Positions 25,482-34,435 of a stretch of 64,000 nucleotides of DNA are shown here, in pieces. A program made the translations under genes and the position numbers. The notes beneath the pieces are model-generated. The model saw only the letters and a program-made list of their open reading frames with translations. It searched no databases and was not told the DNA's origin. The stretch's first letter is position 1; each line of letters opens with the position of its first letter. The stretch spans positions 1 through 64,000 of the forward strand of contig NZ_MUFC01000010.1 of assembly GCF_001995985.1 (NCBI RefSeq), read 5' to 3'. The DNA comes from Salinivibrio sharmensis (GTDB lineage Bacteria; Pseudomonadota; Gammaproteobacteria; Enterobacterales; Vibrionaceae).

Positions 25482-26282
25482 ATGCCGAATCAGTGTTTGC
25501 CCATATCATCAATGCATGATCACGCCATACGCTGGCGTAACGTGCAATGGCTATTTACCGACGTCGATGACACCTTGACATGGAAAGGTGAGCTCCCTTG
25601 GCAAACACTGAAAGCGATGGCCGAACTCCGTGACGCTGGTATTCACGTTGTTCCTGTTACTGGCGCGTGCGCTGGCTGGGGCGATCATATGATTAACGCA
25701 TGGCCTGTCGATACCGTGATAAGCGAAAACGGTGGCGTGCTCCTATGGCAAGAAAACGGTCAGCGCTTCACGGAAATCAATCAAGATGCCCATCAACAGC
25801 AAGCAGCGCTACTCGACTGGGTAAACCGCTTACTTGAGCGCTATCCAGCTCGCGCACTTGCTGCGGATCAGCCTTATCGTCTCTGTGAAGTGGCGATTGA
25901 TATTGGCCAACATACACCACGCGCATCCGTAGATGAGATCAATGCATTGCTCGACGAGCTTCATGGACAGGGCGTCAATGCAACAGCCAGCTCTATTCAC
26001 ATTAATGCTTGGTTAGGTAATCATAGTAAGCGACACGCTGCAAGAGAATGGTTAGATCGTTACAACGTCACCGCTGGGCAGGCTCAGCAACGCGCAGCGT
26101 TTATTGGCGATTCACCAAACGACAGTGACATGTTTGCCTACTTTCCTCTGAGCGTCGGCGTCGCGAATATCTCGACCCACCTTCCAGCGTTAGCAACCAT
26201 ACCAACTTGGATCACAGATGCACCGGGAGGGTTTGGTTTTGCCGAGTTTACCCATCACTGGCTGTCGGTATTGTCGAAATAG
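25482..26282 (+). CDS. HAD-IIB-family phosphatase in the ugp operon
   Basis: A 266-residue HAD hydrolase with motif I WLFTDVDDTLT (nucleophile Asp and general acid Asp), motif II VTGACAG, a lysine in HSKRHAAREW for motif III, and motif IV FIGDSPNDSDMF. The cap fits the type IIB group, which includes mannosyl-3-phosphoglycerate and sugar phosphatases. It begins 21 bases after ugpC and appears to be the last gene of the operon, which is not the E. coli order. Possible substrates are glycerol phosphate or another imported phosphate ester; this is inference. An alternative start is ATG 25515 (MHDHAIRW). Confidence 0.82.
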   Translation: MPNQCLPISSMHDHAIRWRNVQWLFTDVDDTLTWKGELPWQTLKAMAELRDAGIHVVPVTGACAGWGDHMINAWPVDTVISENGGVLLWQENGQRFTEINQDAHQQQAALLDWVNRLLERYPARALAADQPYRLCEVAIDIGQHTPRASVDEINALLDELHGQGVNATASSIHINAWLGNHSKRHAAREWLDRYNVTAGQAQQRAAFIGDSPNDSDMFAYFPLSVGVANISTHLPALATIPTWITDAPGGFGFAEFTHHWLSVLSK

Positions 26283-26497
26283 CAAGCTATGTCAACGCGC
26301 TAACTGAGTGTGGTGTCACAGCTTTTCTGCTACAGGGCTTTTTATATCAATGTGTTATTTAACTTTGTCGCTGGCTCGTTCTACAATATCTGCGTTTTAT
26401 CATTCACAAAGATGCCCAAACCTCAGCGTTTGCGCCCCGCACATGGTTGGTGCGTATAATCATAAAGCGCAAACACGATAACGATTAGGATAATGTT

Positions 26498-27019
26498 ATG
26501 AAACGCTATGCCCTTGCACTGGTCGCGGCACTGTTGCCGATAATGTCAAACGCTGCGCCTGTCAAAAACGCAGACTGCTATTCAGCCAAGTATCATGATT
26601 ATGTGGATGCATCGATCAATTGGTACCAAGCGTTGGTCGATATGACGGTGAAAAAAGACGCATCGCTCGATGAGGTCGCACAATGGTTTTTGCAAGGCCG
26701 TAAAAATCACTTTAATCTTAATGCAAAGGCATTTGATTATTATTTAGAAAATGACAGTGCCAAGCTCAACTTAGAAGCGCCGGTGGAATCTTGGTTAAAA
26801 CTCGGCCAAGAAGACGTCAAAACACTCGCGCAAAGCTCGTTGCCCCCCTCTGCGCTAGCTGAGAAAGTGTTTAACTTCCGCCAAGGCGAAGCGATGGAAG
26901 GGAACTACGCCCTTCGCAGTGCGCTGGCCGACCTTCTCAGTCACCCTAAAGAAATTGATAAGGCGCTTAATCGATATAACGACCAAATGAGTAGCATCAA
27001 CAGACGCCAATGCCAATAA
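26498..27019 (+). CDS. Conserved-looking secreted protein of unknown function
   Basis: A 173-residue protein with a clean signal peptide (MKRYALALVAALLPIMSNAA, cleavage after about residue 19) and two cysteines in the mature part, one near each end (NADCYSAKY and RRQCQ), which could form a disulfide. The body is helical and charged with no membrane segment or known motif. It has its own promoter-like region (TATAAT at 26455 with G-rich flank) and is followed by a terminator. I do not recognise the family. Confidence 0.75.
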   Translation: MKRYALALVAALLPIMSNAAPVKNADCYSAKYHDYVDASINWYQALVDMTVKKDASLDEVAQWFLQGRKNHFNLNAKAFDYYLENDSAKLNLEAPVESWLKLGQEDVKTLAQSSLPPSALAEKVFNFRQGEAMEGNYALRSALADLLSHPKEIDKALNRYNDQMSSINRRQCQ

Positions 27020-27103
27020 TCACGTCCCACGCTCGAGCCAGTAAACGCTGGCTCCTCTAACCGGCAACGTCGCATCCGCACTGTTGCAGCTGTCATTACT
27101 CCG

Positions 27104-27134
27104 TAAAAAAAGCCTGATGCACACGCTTTTTTTT
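27104..27134 (+). terminator. Probable terminator between the secreted-protein gene and panP
   Basis: AAAAAAAGC and GCTTTTTTT pair around an 11-base loop about 90 bases after the secreted-protein stop. An earlier GAGCCAG/CTGGCTC hairpin (27035-27054) lacks a T-run and may assist. Confidence 0.5.
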
Positions 27135-27234
27135 GCTATGTTGTGGCCTGTTTTCAGTCAGTGTTCGTGACCCATCCTCGATGTGTATGATGTGGTCACT
27201 ATTTGGACAGCCAAGCAGATATAAGAAGAACGTC

Positions 27235-28881
27235 ATGGCAACACACAATAAAGCCGCGGACGCCACACCGGAAACCTTGCACCGGATTTTCACTGTCCCC
27301 GAAGCCCCAGACTCAACACTCAGTCAAATTGAGCAAGAGATCTCTCAGAATCTTAATCGGTTTTTACAAAATCACATTACCGCTACCGAGCGCTCACTTG
27401 CCGACATTGAGAGCGATTTTAGCGATCCGGCTATTCCTGAAGATCCTACTTTCGTGTCTGACCACACGCAGTTTTTGCTTGATAAACTGGTCGCTCAGTC
27501 GGTTCACACCGCTTCACCGCGATTTATCGGTCATATGACCTCAGCGCTACCGTACTTTTTGATGCCACTGTCCAAAATCATGATTGGCCTCAACCAAAAT
27601 ACGGTCAAAATTGAAACGTCTAAAGCCTTTACACCGCTTGAGCGGCAAGTGCTTGGCATGTTGCACAACCTGATTTATCAGCAAGATGAAGCCTTCTATC
27701 AAAGCTGGATGCACAGTGCCAACCATTCACTCGGTGCTTTCTGCTCCGGTGGCACAGTGGCCAATATCACCGCGCTATGGGTGGCGAGGAACAACGTCTT
27801 AAAACCTGATGGTGATTTTCCTGGGATCAACAAAGCCGGACTATTCGGTGCGATGCGCCACTACGGCTATCGCGACCTCGCTATCTTGGTCTCAGAGCGT
27901 GGTCACTATTCATTGGGTAAGGCGGCTGATGTACTCGGCATTGGCCGCGATCAACTTATCTCTATCCCCGCCGATAGCCAAAACCGTATTTGCATTGATG
28001 CGCTAGAAGACACAATAGCAGCACTTAACCGGGACAACATCAAACCGGTAGCCATCGTGGGTGTCGCGGGCACCACAGAGACGGGCAGCATTGACCCACT
28101 CAATGCACTGGCTGATATTGCCGAGCGTGAAAGCATTCACTTTCACGTTGACGCTGCGTGGGGCGGCGCAACCTTAATGTCAAATAATCAGCGCCACAAA
28201 CTGGCTGGGATTGAACGTGCCGATTCTGTCACGATTGATGCGCACAAACAGCTTTATGTCCCCATGGGGGCCGGTATGGTGCTATTTAAAGATCCGTCGC
28301 TCGTGGCATCAATCGAGCACCACGCGGAATACATTCTGCGTAAAGGAGCAAAAGATCTGGGGAGTCACACTCTCGAGGGCTCTCGCAGTGGTATGGCAAT
28401 GTTGGTGTTTGCTTGTATGAACATTATCTCTCGCCGCGGTTATGAGTTATTGATCGATCAAAGTATTGATAAAGCGGCGACATTTGCTGACATGATAACT
28501 ACAGATCCAGATTTTGAGCTCATATCGGTACCCGAGTTGTGTCTACTCACCTATCGCTTTGTACCCGCAAAAGTACAAGCCGCGCTGGCTGTGGCAAGTG
28601 AGGAGCAAATTGAGTTGATACATGATTTGCTTAATGACTTAACCAAGTTCATTCAAAAGCGCCAGCGCGAGTCGGGCAAAACCTTTGTCTCCCGTACACG
28701 TCTCACGCCTGAGCAATGGCAACGTCGCACCACTACGGTTTTCCGTGTCGTGCTGGCCAATCCGCTCACCACCGTTGATATTTTGCAAGAAGTGCTAGCG
28801 GAACAAGGTGAAATCGCCAAAGAAAGTGAGTTTGCCTACCCACGTCTGATGACCCTAGCTGACAGTATTCTCAAAGCTTAG
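27235..28881 (+). CDS. panP: PLP-dependent aspartate 1-decarboxylase PanP
   Basis: A 548-residue group II pyridoxal-phosphate decarboxylase of the PanP type, which makes beta-alanine from aspartate for pantothenate and coenzyme A and replaces the pyruvoyl enzyme PanD in Vibrionales. The PLP region is plain: HVDAAWGGATLM with the ring-stacking and Asp residues, and TIDAHKQLYVPMGAG with the Schiff-base lysine. The N-terminal stretch (PRFIGHMTSALPYFLMPLSK) and the C-terminus fit the family length. ATG 27235 matches known PanP starts; an in-frame ATG at 27133 adds a Cys/Met-rich lead overlapping a terminator and is unlikely. Confidence 0.92.
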   Translation: MATHNKAADATPETLHRIFTVPEAPDSTLSQIEQEISQNLNRFLQNHITATERSLADIESDFSDPAIPEDPTFVSDHTQFLLDKLVAQSVHTASPRFIGHMTSALPYFLMPLSKIMIGLNQNTVKIETSKAFTPLERQVLGMLHNLIYQQDEAFYQSWMHSANHSLGAFCSGGTVANITALWVARNNVLKPDGDFPGINKAGLFGAMRHYGYRDLAILVSERGHYSLGKAADVLGIGRDQLISIPADSQNRICIDALEDTIAALNRDNIKPVAIVGVAGTTETGSIDPLNALADIAERESIHFHVDAAWGGATLMSNNQRHKLAGIERADSVTIDAHKQLYVPMGAGMVLFKDPSLVASIEHHAEYILRKGAKDLGSHTLEGSRSGMAMLVFACMNIISRRGYELLIDQSIDKAATFADMITTDPDFELISVPELCLLTYRFVPAKVQAALAVASEEQIELIHDLLNDLTKFIQKRQRESGKTFVSRTRLTPEQWQRRTTTVFRVVLANPLTTVDILQEVLAEQGEIAKESEFAYPRLMTLADSILKA

Positions 28882-28900
28882 CCAGGGCGTCTCGAGTAAT

Positions 28901-28934
28901 AAAAAGGCAGTCATCGCGCGATGACTGCCTTTTT
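28901..28934. terminator. Strong bidirectional terminator between panP and the lipoprotein gene
   Basis: A perfect 34-base palindrome: AAAAAGGCAGTCATCGC and its complement. The A-tract on one side and T-tract on the other let it end panP on the plus strand and the lipoprotein gene on the minus strand. Confidence 0.9.
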
Positions 28935-28969
28935 AATCTGGTTAACAACGATTCAATGTCACATTCGCG

Positions 28970-29413
28970 CTATTTTAGCGGTCCTGTTTTGGGTGAATCT
29001 GTCGATTGCAAGCAATGGGTTTGGCTCAATACGGCTTCGCGTTGATGTTCAATATCAATTTGGGCTTGGCGCCACTGCATCTGCACCTGAGATGCCGTCA
29101 TCGGCCGGCCCGGCTCTGAAAATAAAAACCGCTGCAGTGTGTGTTCAAACTCAGCATTGTTTTCTTGTTCGCTGTATACAATACCCATCAGCTCAAACGC
29201 ACGTGTTTTCTCTCGCGCCGTACCAATCACGGTGTAGCGCTGCGCCGTATCAAGTGTTTTGTCATAGCGGCAATGGACAAGATCTTGTTGCGCACCACGT
29301 AATGCTTCGTTGAGGCCAATGGTGCTATAATTGCGCCACAAATCCGACGTTTTTGGCAGTGAACAGCCGACCAGTAACATCGACAAGCACACCGCAGCCA
29401 TTATCCTAATCAT
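28970..29413 (-). CDS. Small outer- or inner-membrane lipoprotein of unknown function
   Basis: The 147-residue product begins MIRIMAAVCLSMLLVGCSLP, a lipoprotein signal with lipobox LVGC near residues 14-17. Ser at +2 suggests outer-membrane sorting. The rest is helical and has three more cysteines, with no motif I recognise. The start at 29413 follows AGGAAAAGCG; an in-frame ATG eight codons earlier would lengthen the signal. Convergent with panP across the shared terminator. Confidence 0.72.
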   Translation of the reverse strand: MIRIMAAVCLSMLLVGCSLPKTSDLWRNYSTIGLNEALRGAQQDLVHCRYDKTLDTAQRYTVIGTAREKTRAFELMGIVYSEQENNAEFEHTLQRFLFSEPGRPMTASQVQMQWRQAQIDIEHQREAVLSQTHCLQSTDSPKTGPLK

Positions 29414-29551
29414 CGCTTTTCCTACGCTCAGCACCAAATACCACTCTTCTCTCTAAGGCTACCTATACAGAGTTATCGCGCCATCACCACGCCTGCTGCC
29501 ACAATAGCAGTTGCTCTCACTCTTAACGGCATCGCCGCTGATAACTTGAGA

Positions 29552-30022
29552 TCAGTCACGCTTGCCAATCACCACTTCCCCTGATTGCTCAAACATAGCC
29601 ACTTCCTTGCGCCGGCGTCCCAGTAGAATAGGCTTATCGTCGTAGAATAGAAAGTTTTTCCAATACCGTTTAAATACGCCCCATTGGGTTTCGACGATAT
29701 TGTGTTTGTCGTAGCAAAAGTAGACCGTAATATTGTCTTCCCAAGGGAAATTAGCAAGAAACTCATCAGGAAGGTCACCGTCATCATCCCAAGCTTGTTG
29801 CCAAACCAGTCGCTGGGTCCAAACACTTTGCTGGGTCGGCCAATCTTGCTTACCAAAATGATCCGGTGTTGGGCTATCTTTGCTGATAAATTCTTGCCAT
29901 AGCTGCGCCGCACGTGCTTCTGTCATGGGTTTAATATCAGCCAGATCCTGTTCAGGAATAGGTAAAGACTGGTGGGTGAAGATCCACTTCCTTTTATATT
30001 CAGACAACGGGAGATAATTCAT
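29552..30022 (-). CDS. DUF2947-like small cytoplasmic protein
   Basis: A 156-residue acidic, tryptophan-rich protein (MNYLPLSEYKRKWIFTHQSL start, ITVYFCYDKHNIVETQWGVF in the middle, KNFLFYDDKPILLGRRR near the end). It resembles the DUF2947 proteins of Vibrionaceae, whose role is unknown. The chosen ATG is at 30022; a TTG three codons earlier is in frame but unlikely. No signal peptide. It sits alone after the haem operon. Confidence 0.65.
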   Translation of the reverse strand: MNYLPLSEYKRKWIFTHQSLPIPEQDLADIKPMTEARAAQLWQEFISKDSPTPDHFGKQDWPTQQSVWTQRLVWQQAWDDDGDLPDEFLANFPWEDNITVYFCYDKHNIVETQWGVFKRYWKNFLFYDDKPILLGRRRKEVAMFEQSGEVVIGKRD

Positions 30023-30116
30023 GCTAATCAAGTTCTACACTCTATGATGCCGGCAACTTTATCATATTCATCACTGGGTTGTTACCAAGTAAAACCCGAT
30101 TGAAGCGACGCAAGAG

Positions 30117-30138
30117 CGGCAATGCACACACATTGCCG
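30117..30138 (-). terminator. Hairpin after hutZ, possible terminator
   Basis: CGGCAATG and CATTGCCG pair around CACACA, about 20 bases after the hutZ stop on the minus strand. No strong T-run follows, so it is a weak candidate for the end of the hutAXZ transcript. Confidence 0.4.
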
Positions 30139-30157
30139 TTCGCATATGAGAACTTGA

Positions 30158-30727
30158 TTAGTCGTTAACCGCTATCTCATCGATCGAGAGAATATCCTGG
30201 CTGTCGCCAAGTTTTCGATGGCCCTGATCAAGGTGTACCATGTCGACAAAGTCATCACTGCCAACCTGAAAAGCCTGACCAAACCCTTTAACATACAAAC
30301 CGTTTTCCGGCTTTAGACGGAATAAATGGAAGTCAGCTAACCCGCTTAAGCTGTCGATAATATCGCCAAAGCGGTGGGTCAGCGCCGAAATCCCCATTTG
30401 CCACGCCGTGGTGTCACGCATCACTAATTCCGCATTGGCATCGAAACTAAGGCGCTGGCGCGCATAAATTTGTTTTGCCCCGCTTTCATCTTCGATCATC
30501 ATCAACGAAACCTGAGGATTTTGTTGTAAGTTCCGCGCATGACGAGCAATTTCACTGATTAAAATATAAAAACCGTCCTCTAGCTGTGCAAATGGCGCAT
30601 AACTCACGTTGGGTTTTCCTTGGGCATCGACGGTTGCGAGCTGCAAAGTCCGACAGTTAGCACGAAAGGCTTTGATTTCAGGGCCAAGGCGGTTTTGTAG
30701 GCGTTGTTGTTTTGTCGCTTGATCCAT
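30158..30727 (-). CDS. hutZ: Haem-degrading protein HutZ (HugZ family)
   Basis: A 189-residue protein of the HugZ/HutZ family with the split-barrel fold related to pyridoxamine-phosphate oxidase: TLQLATVDAQGKPNVSYAPF, ISEIARHARNLQQNPQVSLM, then the long C-terminal region RFGDIIDSLSGLADFHLFRL. HutZ of Vibrio cholerae binds haem handed over by HutX and breaks it down to release iron. It lies two bases after hutX on the same strand. HutW, the partner radical-SAM enzyme that often precedes hutX, is missing here. Confidence 0.9.
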   Translation of the reverse strand: MDQATKQQRLQNRLGPEIKAFRANCRTLQLATVDAQGKPNVSYAPFAQLEDGFYILISEIARHARNLQQNPQVSLMMIEDESGAKQIYARQRLSFDANAELVMRDTTAWQMGISALTHRFGDIIDSLSGLADFHLFRLKPENGLYVKGFGQAFQVGSDDFVDMVHLDQGHRKLGDSQDILSIDEIAVND

Positions 30728-30729
30728 GA

Positions 30730-31266
30730 TTATTGCTCCCGATCTGTTGCTGTTGAGGTCGCTAACTGCGTTTTTAGTTGATGGAATGCTTCAACCTGAT
30801 GGTCGAGAAGCTGACGTTTTTCATCACGCCCCAAGTAAATCTTAAAGATTGACTCCCCCTGCTCGGTGAAAAAGCCGATGTAGTGGGTTGTTTTACCGCG
30901 AAAAGGCTTGCTGACGAACGCAATACCCGCCATACGCTCTAATTTTAGGTGGCCATGCATTTCACCCGGCTTTCCCATTAAGTTGTAGTAGCCATAAGCG
31001 ATCTTTCCTTTGGGAAACGGGGCTTTTACTTCAAAAATTGAGCCACCGGAATGCACAATCGCTGTGACTGGGCCACCCCATTCGGCCACCTGAGTGAAAA
31101 CGGTTTCCGCATGCTGCCCGTCCACCCACGTTTGATACTCAGCCGGCATGGCACGTACTGCCTCGCCTTCACTCACGCCTAGGGTTTTCGCTATATCAGC
31201 AGGCAATATAGAGGCATTATCTGCCAATATTGCGTCTACCTGCTCGTTTAAAGTGGTGGTTGTCAT
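30730..31266 (-). CDS. hutX: Cytoplasmic haem carrier HutX
   Basis: The 178-residue protein matches HutX/HuvX: an N-terminal DNA-binding-like helical stretch (ILPADIAKTLGVSEGEAVRA) and the haem-binding domain with GGPVTAIVHSGGSIFEVK, GYYNLMGKPGEMHGHLKLE and FIGFFTEQG-type strands (HYIGFFTEQGESIFKIYLGRD). It receives imported haem and passes it to HutZ. The gene sits 77 bases after hutA on the same strand and is almost contiguous with hutZ. Confidence 0.9.
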   Translation of the reverse strand: MTTTTLNEQVDAILADNASILPADIAKTLGVSEGEAVRAMPAEYQTWVDGQHAETVFTQVAEWGGPVTAIVHSGGSIFEVKAPFPKGKIAYGYYNLMGKPGEMHGHLKLERMAGIAFVSKPFRGKTTHYIGFFTEQGESIFKIYLGRDEKRQLLDHQVEAFHQLKTQLATSTATDREQ

Positions 31267-31343
31267 TGATCACTCCCAGCCTATTCTTATTGTGGTGTGT
31301 CGTCTCTGAGTGGGCAGGCGTTCACCTGCCCTTTATCTTTGGC

Positions 31344-33392
31344 TTAAAACTGATAACGAACATTAAACTTAATATCACGCCCGGGTGACGCGGTTTGCGC
31401 CCACGCTTGGGTGTATTGTTCATCGGTTAAATTATCGATCGCGAGATAAAACTTCACCCCATCCCAGGCGCCATTCGGGCTATAACTTGCATAGAGATCC
31501 CACAAGGTATAGCCGTCGTAGCTGTTGGCATTATTCGTGTCGTCTTGATCGGCATAATGAGAAACGCGACCACCAACACTCACCGGTAACGTCGCCAGCG
31601 CGTAGTCGGTTTCCGCAACCCATTTATGAGCGGGAATATTATCTAGATAGCTGCCATCATGCTTATTCTTGCCTTCGGTTTGGCTATAGCTCACGTTGTT
31701 GGTAAAACCACCAAGTTGGTGATGAAGGCTTAGCTCGACGCCTTCAAGTTTGGCATCTTTAACGTTTTCACGCGTTGTTGTTCCTCTCTTCATATTGATG
31801 TTTTGATCTATATAATCATTAACATCGTTCCGGAAAATATGTATGTCTAAGAAAGCATTGTCAACATAACGTGTCGAGGCAAAGTGATAGTTCAGAGAAA
31901 ACTCTTTGTTAGCGCTCTCTTCTGGCCTCAAGTCGGGATTCGGCACAAATTGATTTCCGGGGAAGTGAGTACCACTCGCATACATTTCTTCTAAGCTCGG
32001 TGCCCGGAACGCCTCTCTATAACTGGCGGTGAGTGCGAGCTGCTCAGTGGCCTGCCAGGTTAACGCGGTGGAAGGCGACCACGCCGTGTCATCATGGTTA
32101 CCAATGGTCGATTCGGGTCGCTTATCTTTCGCATCATAGGCATCAAAACGGACACCCGCTTGCCAGTGCCATGCTTGTCCCAGCGGTACATCAACTTGGG
32201 TAAATAAGCCGACACTTTGTGCTTCGGCGTCTTGGTTATCTGGGCGACCAAACATCGAGCGACTGGCGTCTCGTACTGTCTCAAAGTTGTCTTGATAAGC
32301 ATCTAGGCCAGTGGTTAGTGTTAGTGCTTTAAACGTCGAGCGGTTCGATAAAGCCAAACCCAGCGTTTGCATCTGATTATTATCAAACTCACCTTTATCA
32401 ACCCGATGCTCATTGACCTCAGTGTCGTTCCAATACAGGCGAGTGTCTAAATCCACCCATGACTGGCTAGGGTTATAGTTGTACGTGAGCGACAGGCTTT
32501 GGTCTTCGACTTGGCGATACACAAGGGGCGACGAGGTTGACGGCTCTTCTGCCGTCGGATTAGAGGGAACCCTGGCGTCACGTTTACCTTGACGCGCGAT
32601 GAATGACCACTGGTGATCCAAAGAAGGCGTAAACACCAGTTTGGCAAACCCGCCTTTTTCTCGCTCGGCTGAATAAGACAAGGTTTTGCCATTGCCTAAT
32701 TGATTATCATCACTATCGTTGTAGTAACTTTGTACCAGCCAATCAACCGTCTCCGTGCGACCAAACACCGCGCCGCTTGTACGTGAGGCGTTGTCGTTGC
32801 TGTGGAAGCCTTGTTTGACATAACCACCCAAGGTTTCTGTGCCAGAGAGAAAGTCACTGGCTGATTTGGTATTTTGGGCGAATACACCGCCTAATGCACC
32901 GGATCCCCACAAGGTACTGGAAGGGCCACGGACCACTTCGACTGAACGGAGTAACTCAGGATCGATGAATAGGCTGGAACGATGGCCGACCGAGAAATTC
33001 TGACGGGCACCATCAACAAGCTGGATGACGCGGCCGTTGTCACTGCTAAGGCCACGAATGCTAACAGACTGAGCGGCATCACGCCCTCCTCCGAGTACGG
33101 AGACATTGGGTAAATGACGAATCAAATCCGTGACATTGCTTCCCTGGCGTTTCTCTATCTCTTCCAATGACACTGTACTCACCGCCACGCCAGCGTTCGC
33201 TTTTTGTGTGTCCATGCGGCTTCCGTAGACAGAGAGCGTCTCTACAGGATTAGCCTCTTGCGACTGGCTAGCGGCACTCGATCTATCAGCGACGGCCTGA
33301 GGTGTAACACTCATCGTACCCAATACAGCCGCGACTGCTAACGCGACACGGTGGTTATGCTTTACTGCCCAATTATCCTTTCTGGTTTTCAT
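31344..33392 (-). CDS. hutA: TonB-dependent haem/haemoglobin outer-membrane receptor (HutA-like)
   Basis: A 682-residue receptor with a signal peptide (cleavage region VTPQAVA near 36), a TonB-box-like stretch (ETLSVYGSR near 53), the plug domain (DLIRHLPNVSVLGGGRDAAQ, SIRGLSSDNGRVIQLVDGAR) and a 22-strand barrel ending in an aromatic residue (FNVRYQF). The sequence DLRPEESANKEFSLNYHF with nearby YREAFRAPSLEEMYASGTHF is typical of haemoglobin receptors. It imports haem through TonB. A Fur box lies 24 bases upstream and the divergent hutBCD genes complete the pathway. No tonB-exbBD is in the window. Confidence 0.9.
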   Translation of the reverse strand: MKTRKDNWAVKHNHRVALAVAAVLGTMSVTPQAVADRSSAASQSQEANPVETLSVYGSRMDTQKANAGVAVSTVSLEEIEKRQGSNVTDLIRHLPNVSVLGGGRDAAQSVSIRGLSSDNGRVIQLVDGARQNFSVGHRSSLFIDPELLRSVEVVRGPSSTLWGSGALGGVFAQNTKSASDFLSGTETLGGYVKQGFHSNDNASRTSGAVFGRTETVDWLVQSYYNDSDDNQLGNGKTLSYSAEREKGGFAKLVFTPSLDHQWSFIARQGKRDARVPSNPTAEEPSTSSPLVYRQVEDQSLSLTYNYNPSQSWVDLDTRLYWNDTEVNEHRVDKGEFDNNQMQTLGLALSNRSTFKALTLTTGLDAYQDNFETVRDASRSMFGRPDNQDAEAQSVGLFTQVDVPLGQAWHWQAGVRFDAYDAKDKRPESTIGNHDDTAWSPSTALTWQATEQLALTASYREAFRAPSLEEMYASGTHFPGNQFVPNPDLRPEESANKEFSLNYHFASTRYVDNAFLDIHIFRNDVNDYIDQNINMKRGTTTRENVKDAKLEGVELSLHHQLGGFTNNVSYSQTEGKNKHDGSYLDNIPAHKWVAETDYALATLPVSVGGRVSHYADQDDTNNANSYDGYTLWDLYASYSPNGAWDGVKFYLAIDNLTDEQYTQAWAQTASPGRDIKFNVRYQF

Positions 33393-33415
33393 AACGTTTC
33401 TCTATGCCTTACTGC

Positions 33416-33436
33416 AAATGCGACTTATCATCATTT
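33416..33436. promoter_or_regulatory. Fur box in the hutA promoter
   Basis: The 21-base palindrome starting AAATG and ending CATTT agrees with the consensus (AAATGATAATNATTATCATTT layout) at 16 of 20 defined positions. It lies 24-44 bases before the hutA start and so would block that promoter when iron is plentiful. Confidence 0.7.
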
Positions 33437-33470
33437 GAAGGCGATTCTATTGATCGAGAACAGGAATGCA

Positions 33471-33489
33471 AACGATAATTGATCTTGTT
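33471..33489. promoter_or_regulatory. Second, weaker Fur-box-like site near hutB
   Basis: AACGATAATTGATCTTGTT has a near-perfect left half (AACGATAAT) of a Fur palindrome and a poor right half. It is about 100 bases before hutB and could serve that promoter. Confidence 0.4.
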
Positions 33490-33592
33490 TGTATTGAGTA
33501 ATATATTGTCTCCGTTAACGTCACACGGTGTGGCGACCTAAACCGTATACAAACCAATCGACACGACTGGCACTGAAAAATAAGGATAAAGC

Positions 33593-34435
33593 ATGGCAAC
33601 CGCTGCTGTTCGACTGATTGCCCTGATGATGACACTCGTTTCATTTTCAATTTTTGCATCGCCTCGCATAGTGAGCGCGGGGGCAAGCGTTACTGATCTA
33701 CTGATTGAGCTTGGAGCAGAACAACAAGTTGTAGGGATTGACGCCACGAGCCAGCTAGATAGTAAAGATGTTCCCAATATTGGCTACCACCGTCAGCTGG
33801 CGGTAGAGGGTGTACTCTCACTGTCACCCACGCTTTTGTTAGGCTCTGAGGAAATGGGCCCCAAACCTGTATTAACAAAGCTCGACAATGCTGGGGTTGA
33901 GGTGGTTACGCTACCGAGTGCTCCGACGGTGGCGGCGCTGAAACAGCGCATAACCCAAGTCGCCAACCTCACAGAGAAACAAAGTAACGCAGCACCACTG
34001 CTCCGTGCGGTCGATAAGAAACTCGCGCAACTCAAACGTCATGCCCTAGCGTCGACACAACAGGGAGTTTTCTTGCTCGTTCACCAAGGCCGCCCTGCGA
34101 GTATTGCCGGAGCGAGCACAACGCCCAATACGCTCATTGAGCTTATCGGTGCGAATAATCCCGCCGCCAATACGGTTACCAGTTATAAACCCCTGTCACC
34201 GGAGGCGCTGCTCGGTTTTAACCCTGACTTTATTTTGGTGATGCAGCGCTCCCTAGATCAGTTAAGCGGCTTAACGGGGCTTGCCAGTGCTGTGCCTTTA
34301 CTTGAAAACACCCAAGCCTTTCAGCAAAACAAGATCCTCGCGATTGATGGCAGTGTATTGGTTGGCGGCTTGAGCCTGAAAACGCTAGATGAGGCGCTTC
34401 GTGTGCAATCACAGCTAATCGAGCGTAATCAGTGA
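33593..34435 (+). CDS. hutB: Haem ABC transporter periplasmic binding protein HutB
   Basis: A 280-residue binding protein of the HmuT/HutB class. It has a signal peptide (1-22), then RIVSAGASVTDLLIELGAEQ and VVGIDATSQ, the standard cluster 8 start for metal-chelate binders. The later LALSPE-like PLSPEALLGFNPDFILVMQ and AIDGSVLVGG segments fit HmuT. It passes haem to HutCD. It is divergent from hutA, after AATAAGGATAAAGC, and its stop overlaps the hutC start (TGATG). Confidence 0.92.
   Translation: MATAAVRLIALMMTLVSFSIFASPRIVSAGASVTDLLIELGAEQQVVGIDATSQLDSKDVPNIGYHRQLAVEGVLSLSPTLLLGSEEMGPKPVLTKLDNAGVEVVTLPSAPTVAALKQRITQVANLTEKQSNAAPLLRAVDKKLAQLKRHALASTQQGVFLLVHQGRPASIAGASTTPNTLIELIGANNPAANTVTSYKPLSPEALLGFNPDFILVMQRSLDQLSGLTGLASAVPLLENTQAFQQNKILAIDGSVLVGGLSLKTLDEALRVQSQLIERNQ

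Noticed and set aside
27133-27234. Upstream extension of panP
   Set aside because: The extension starts in the terminator hairpin and encodes Cys/Met-rich sequence not found in PanP.
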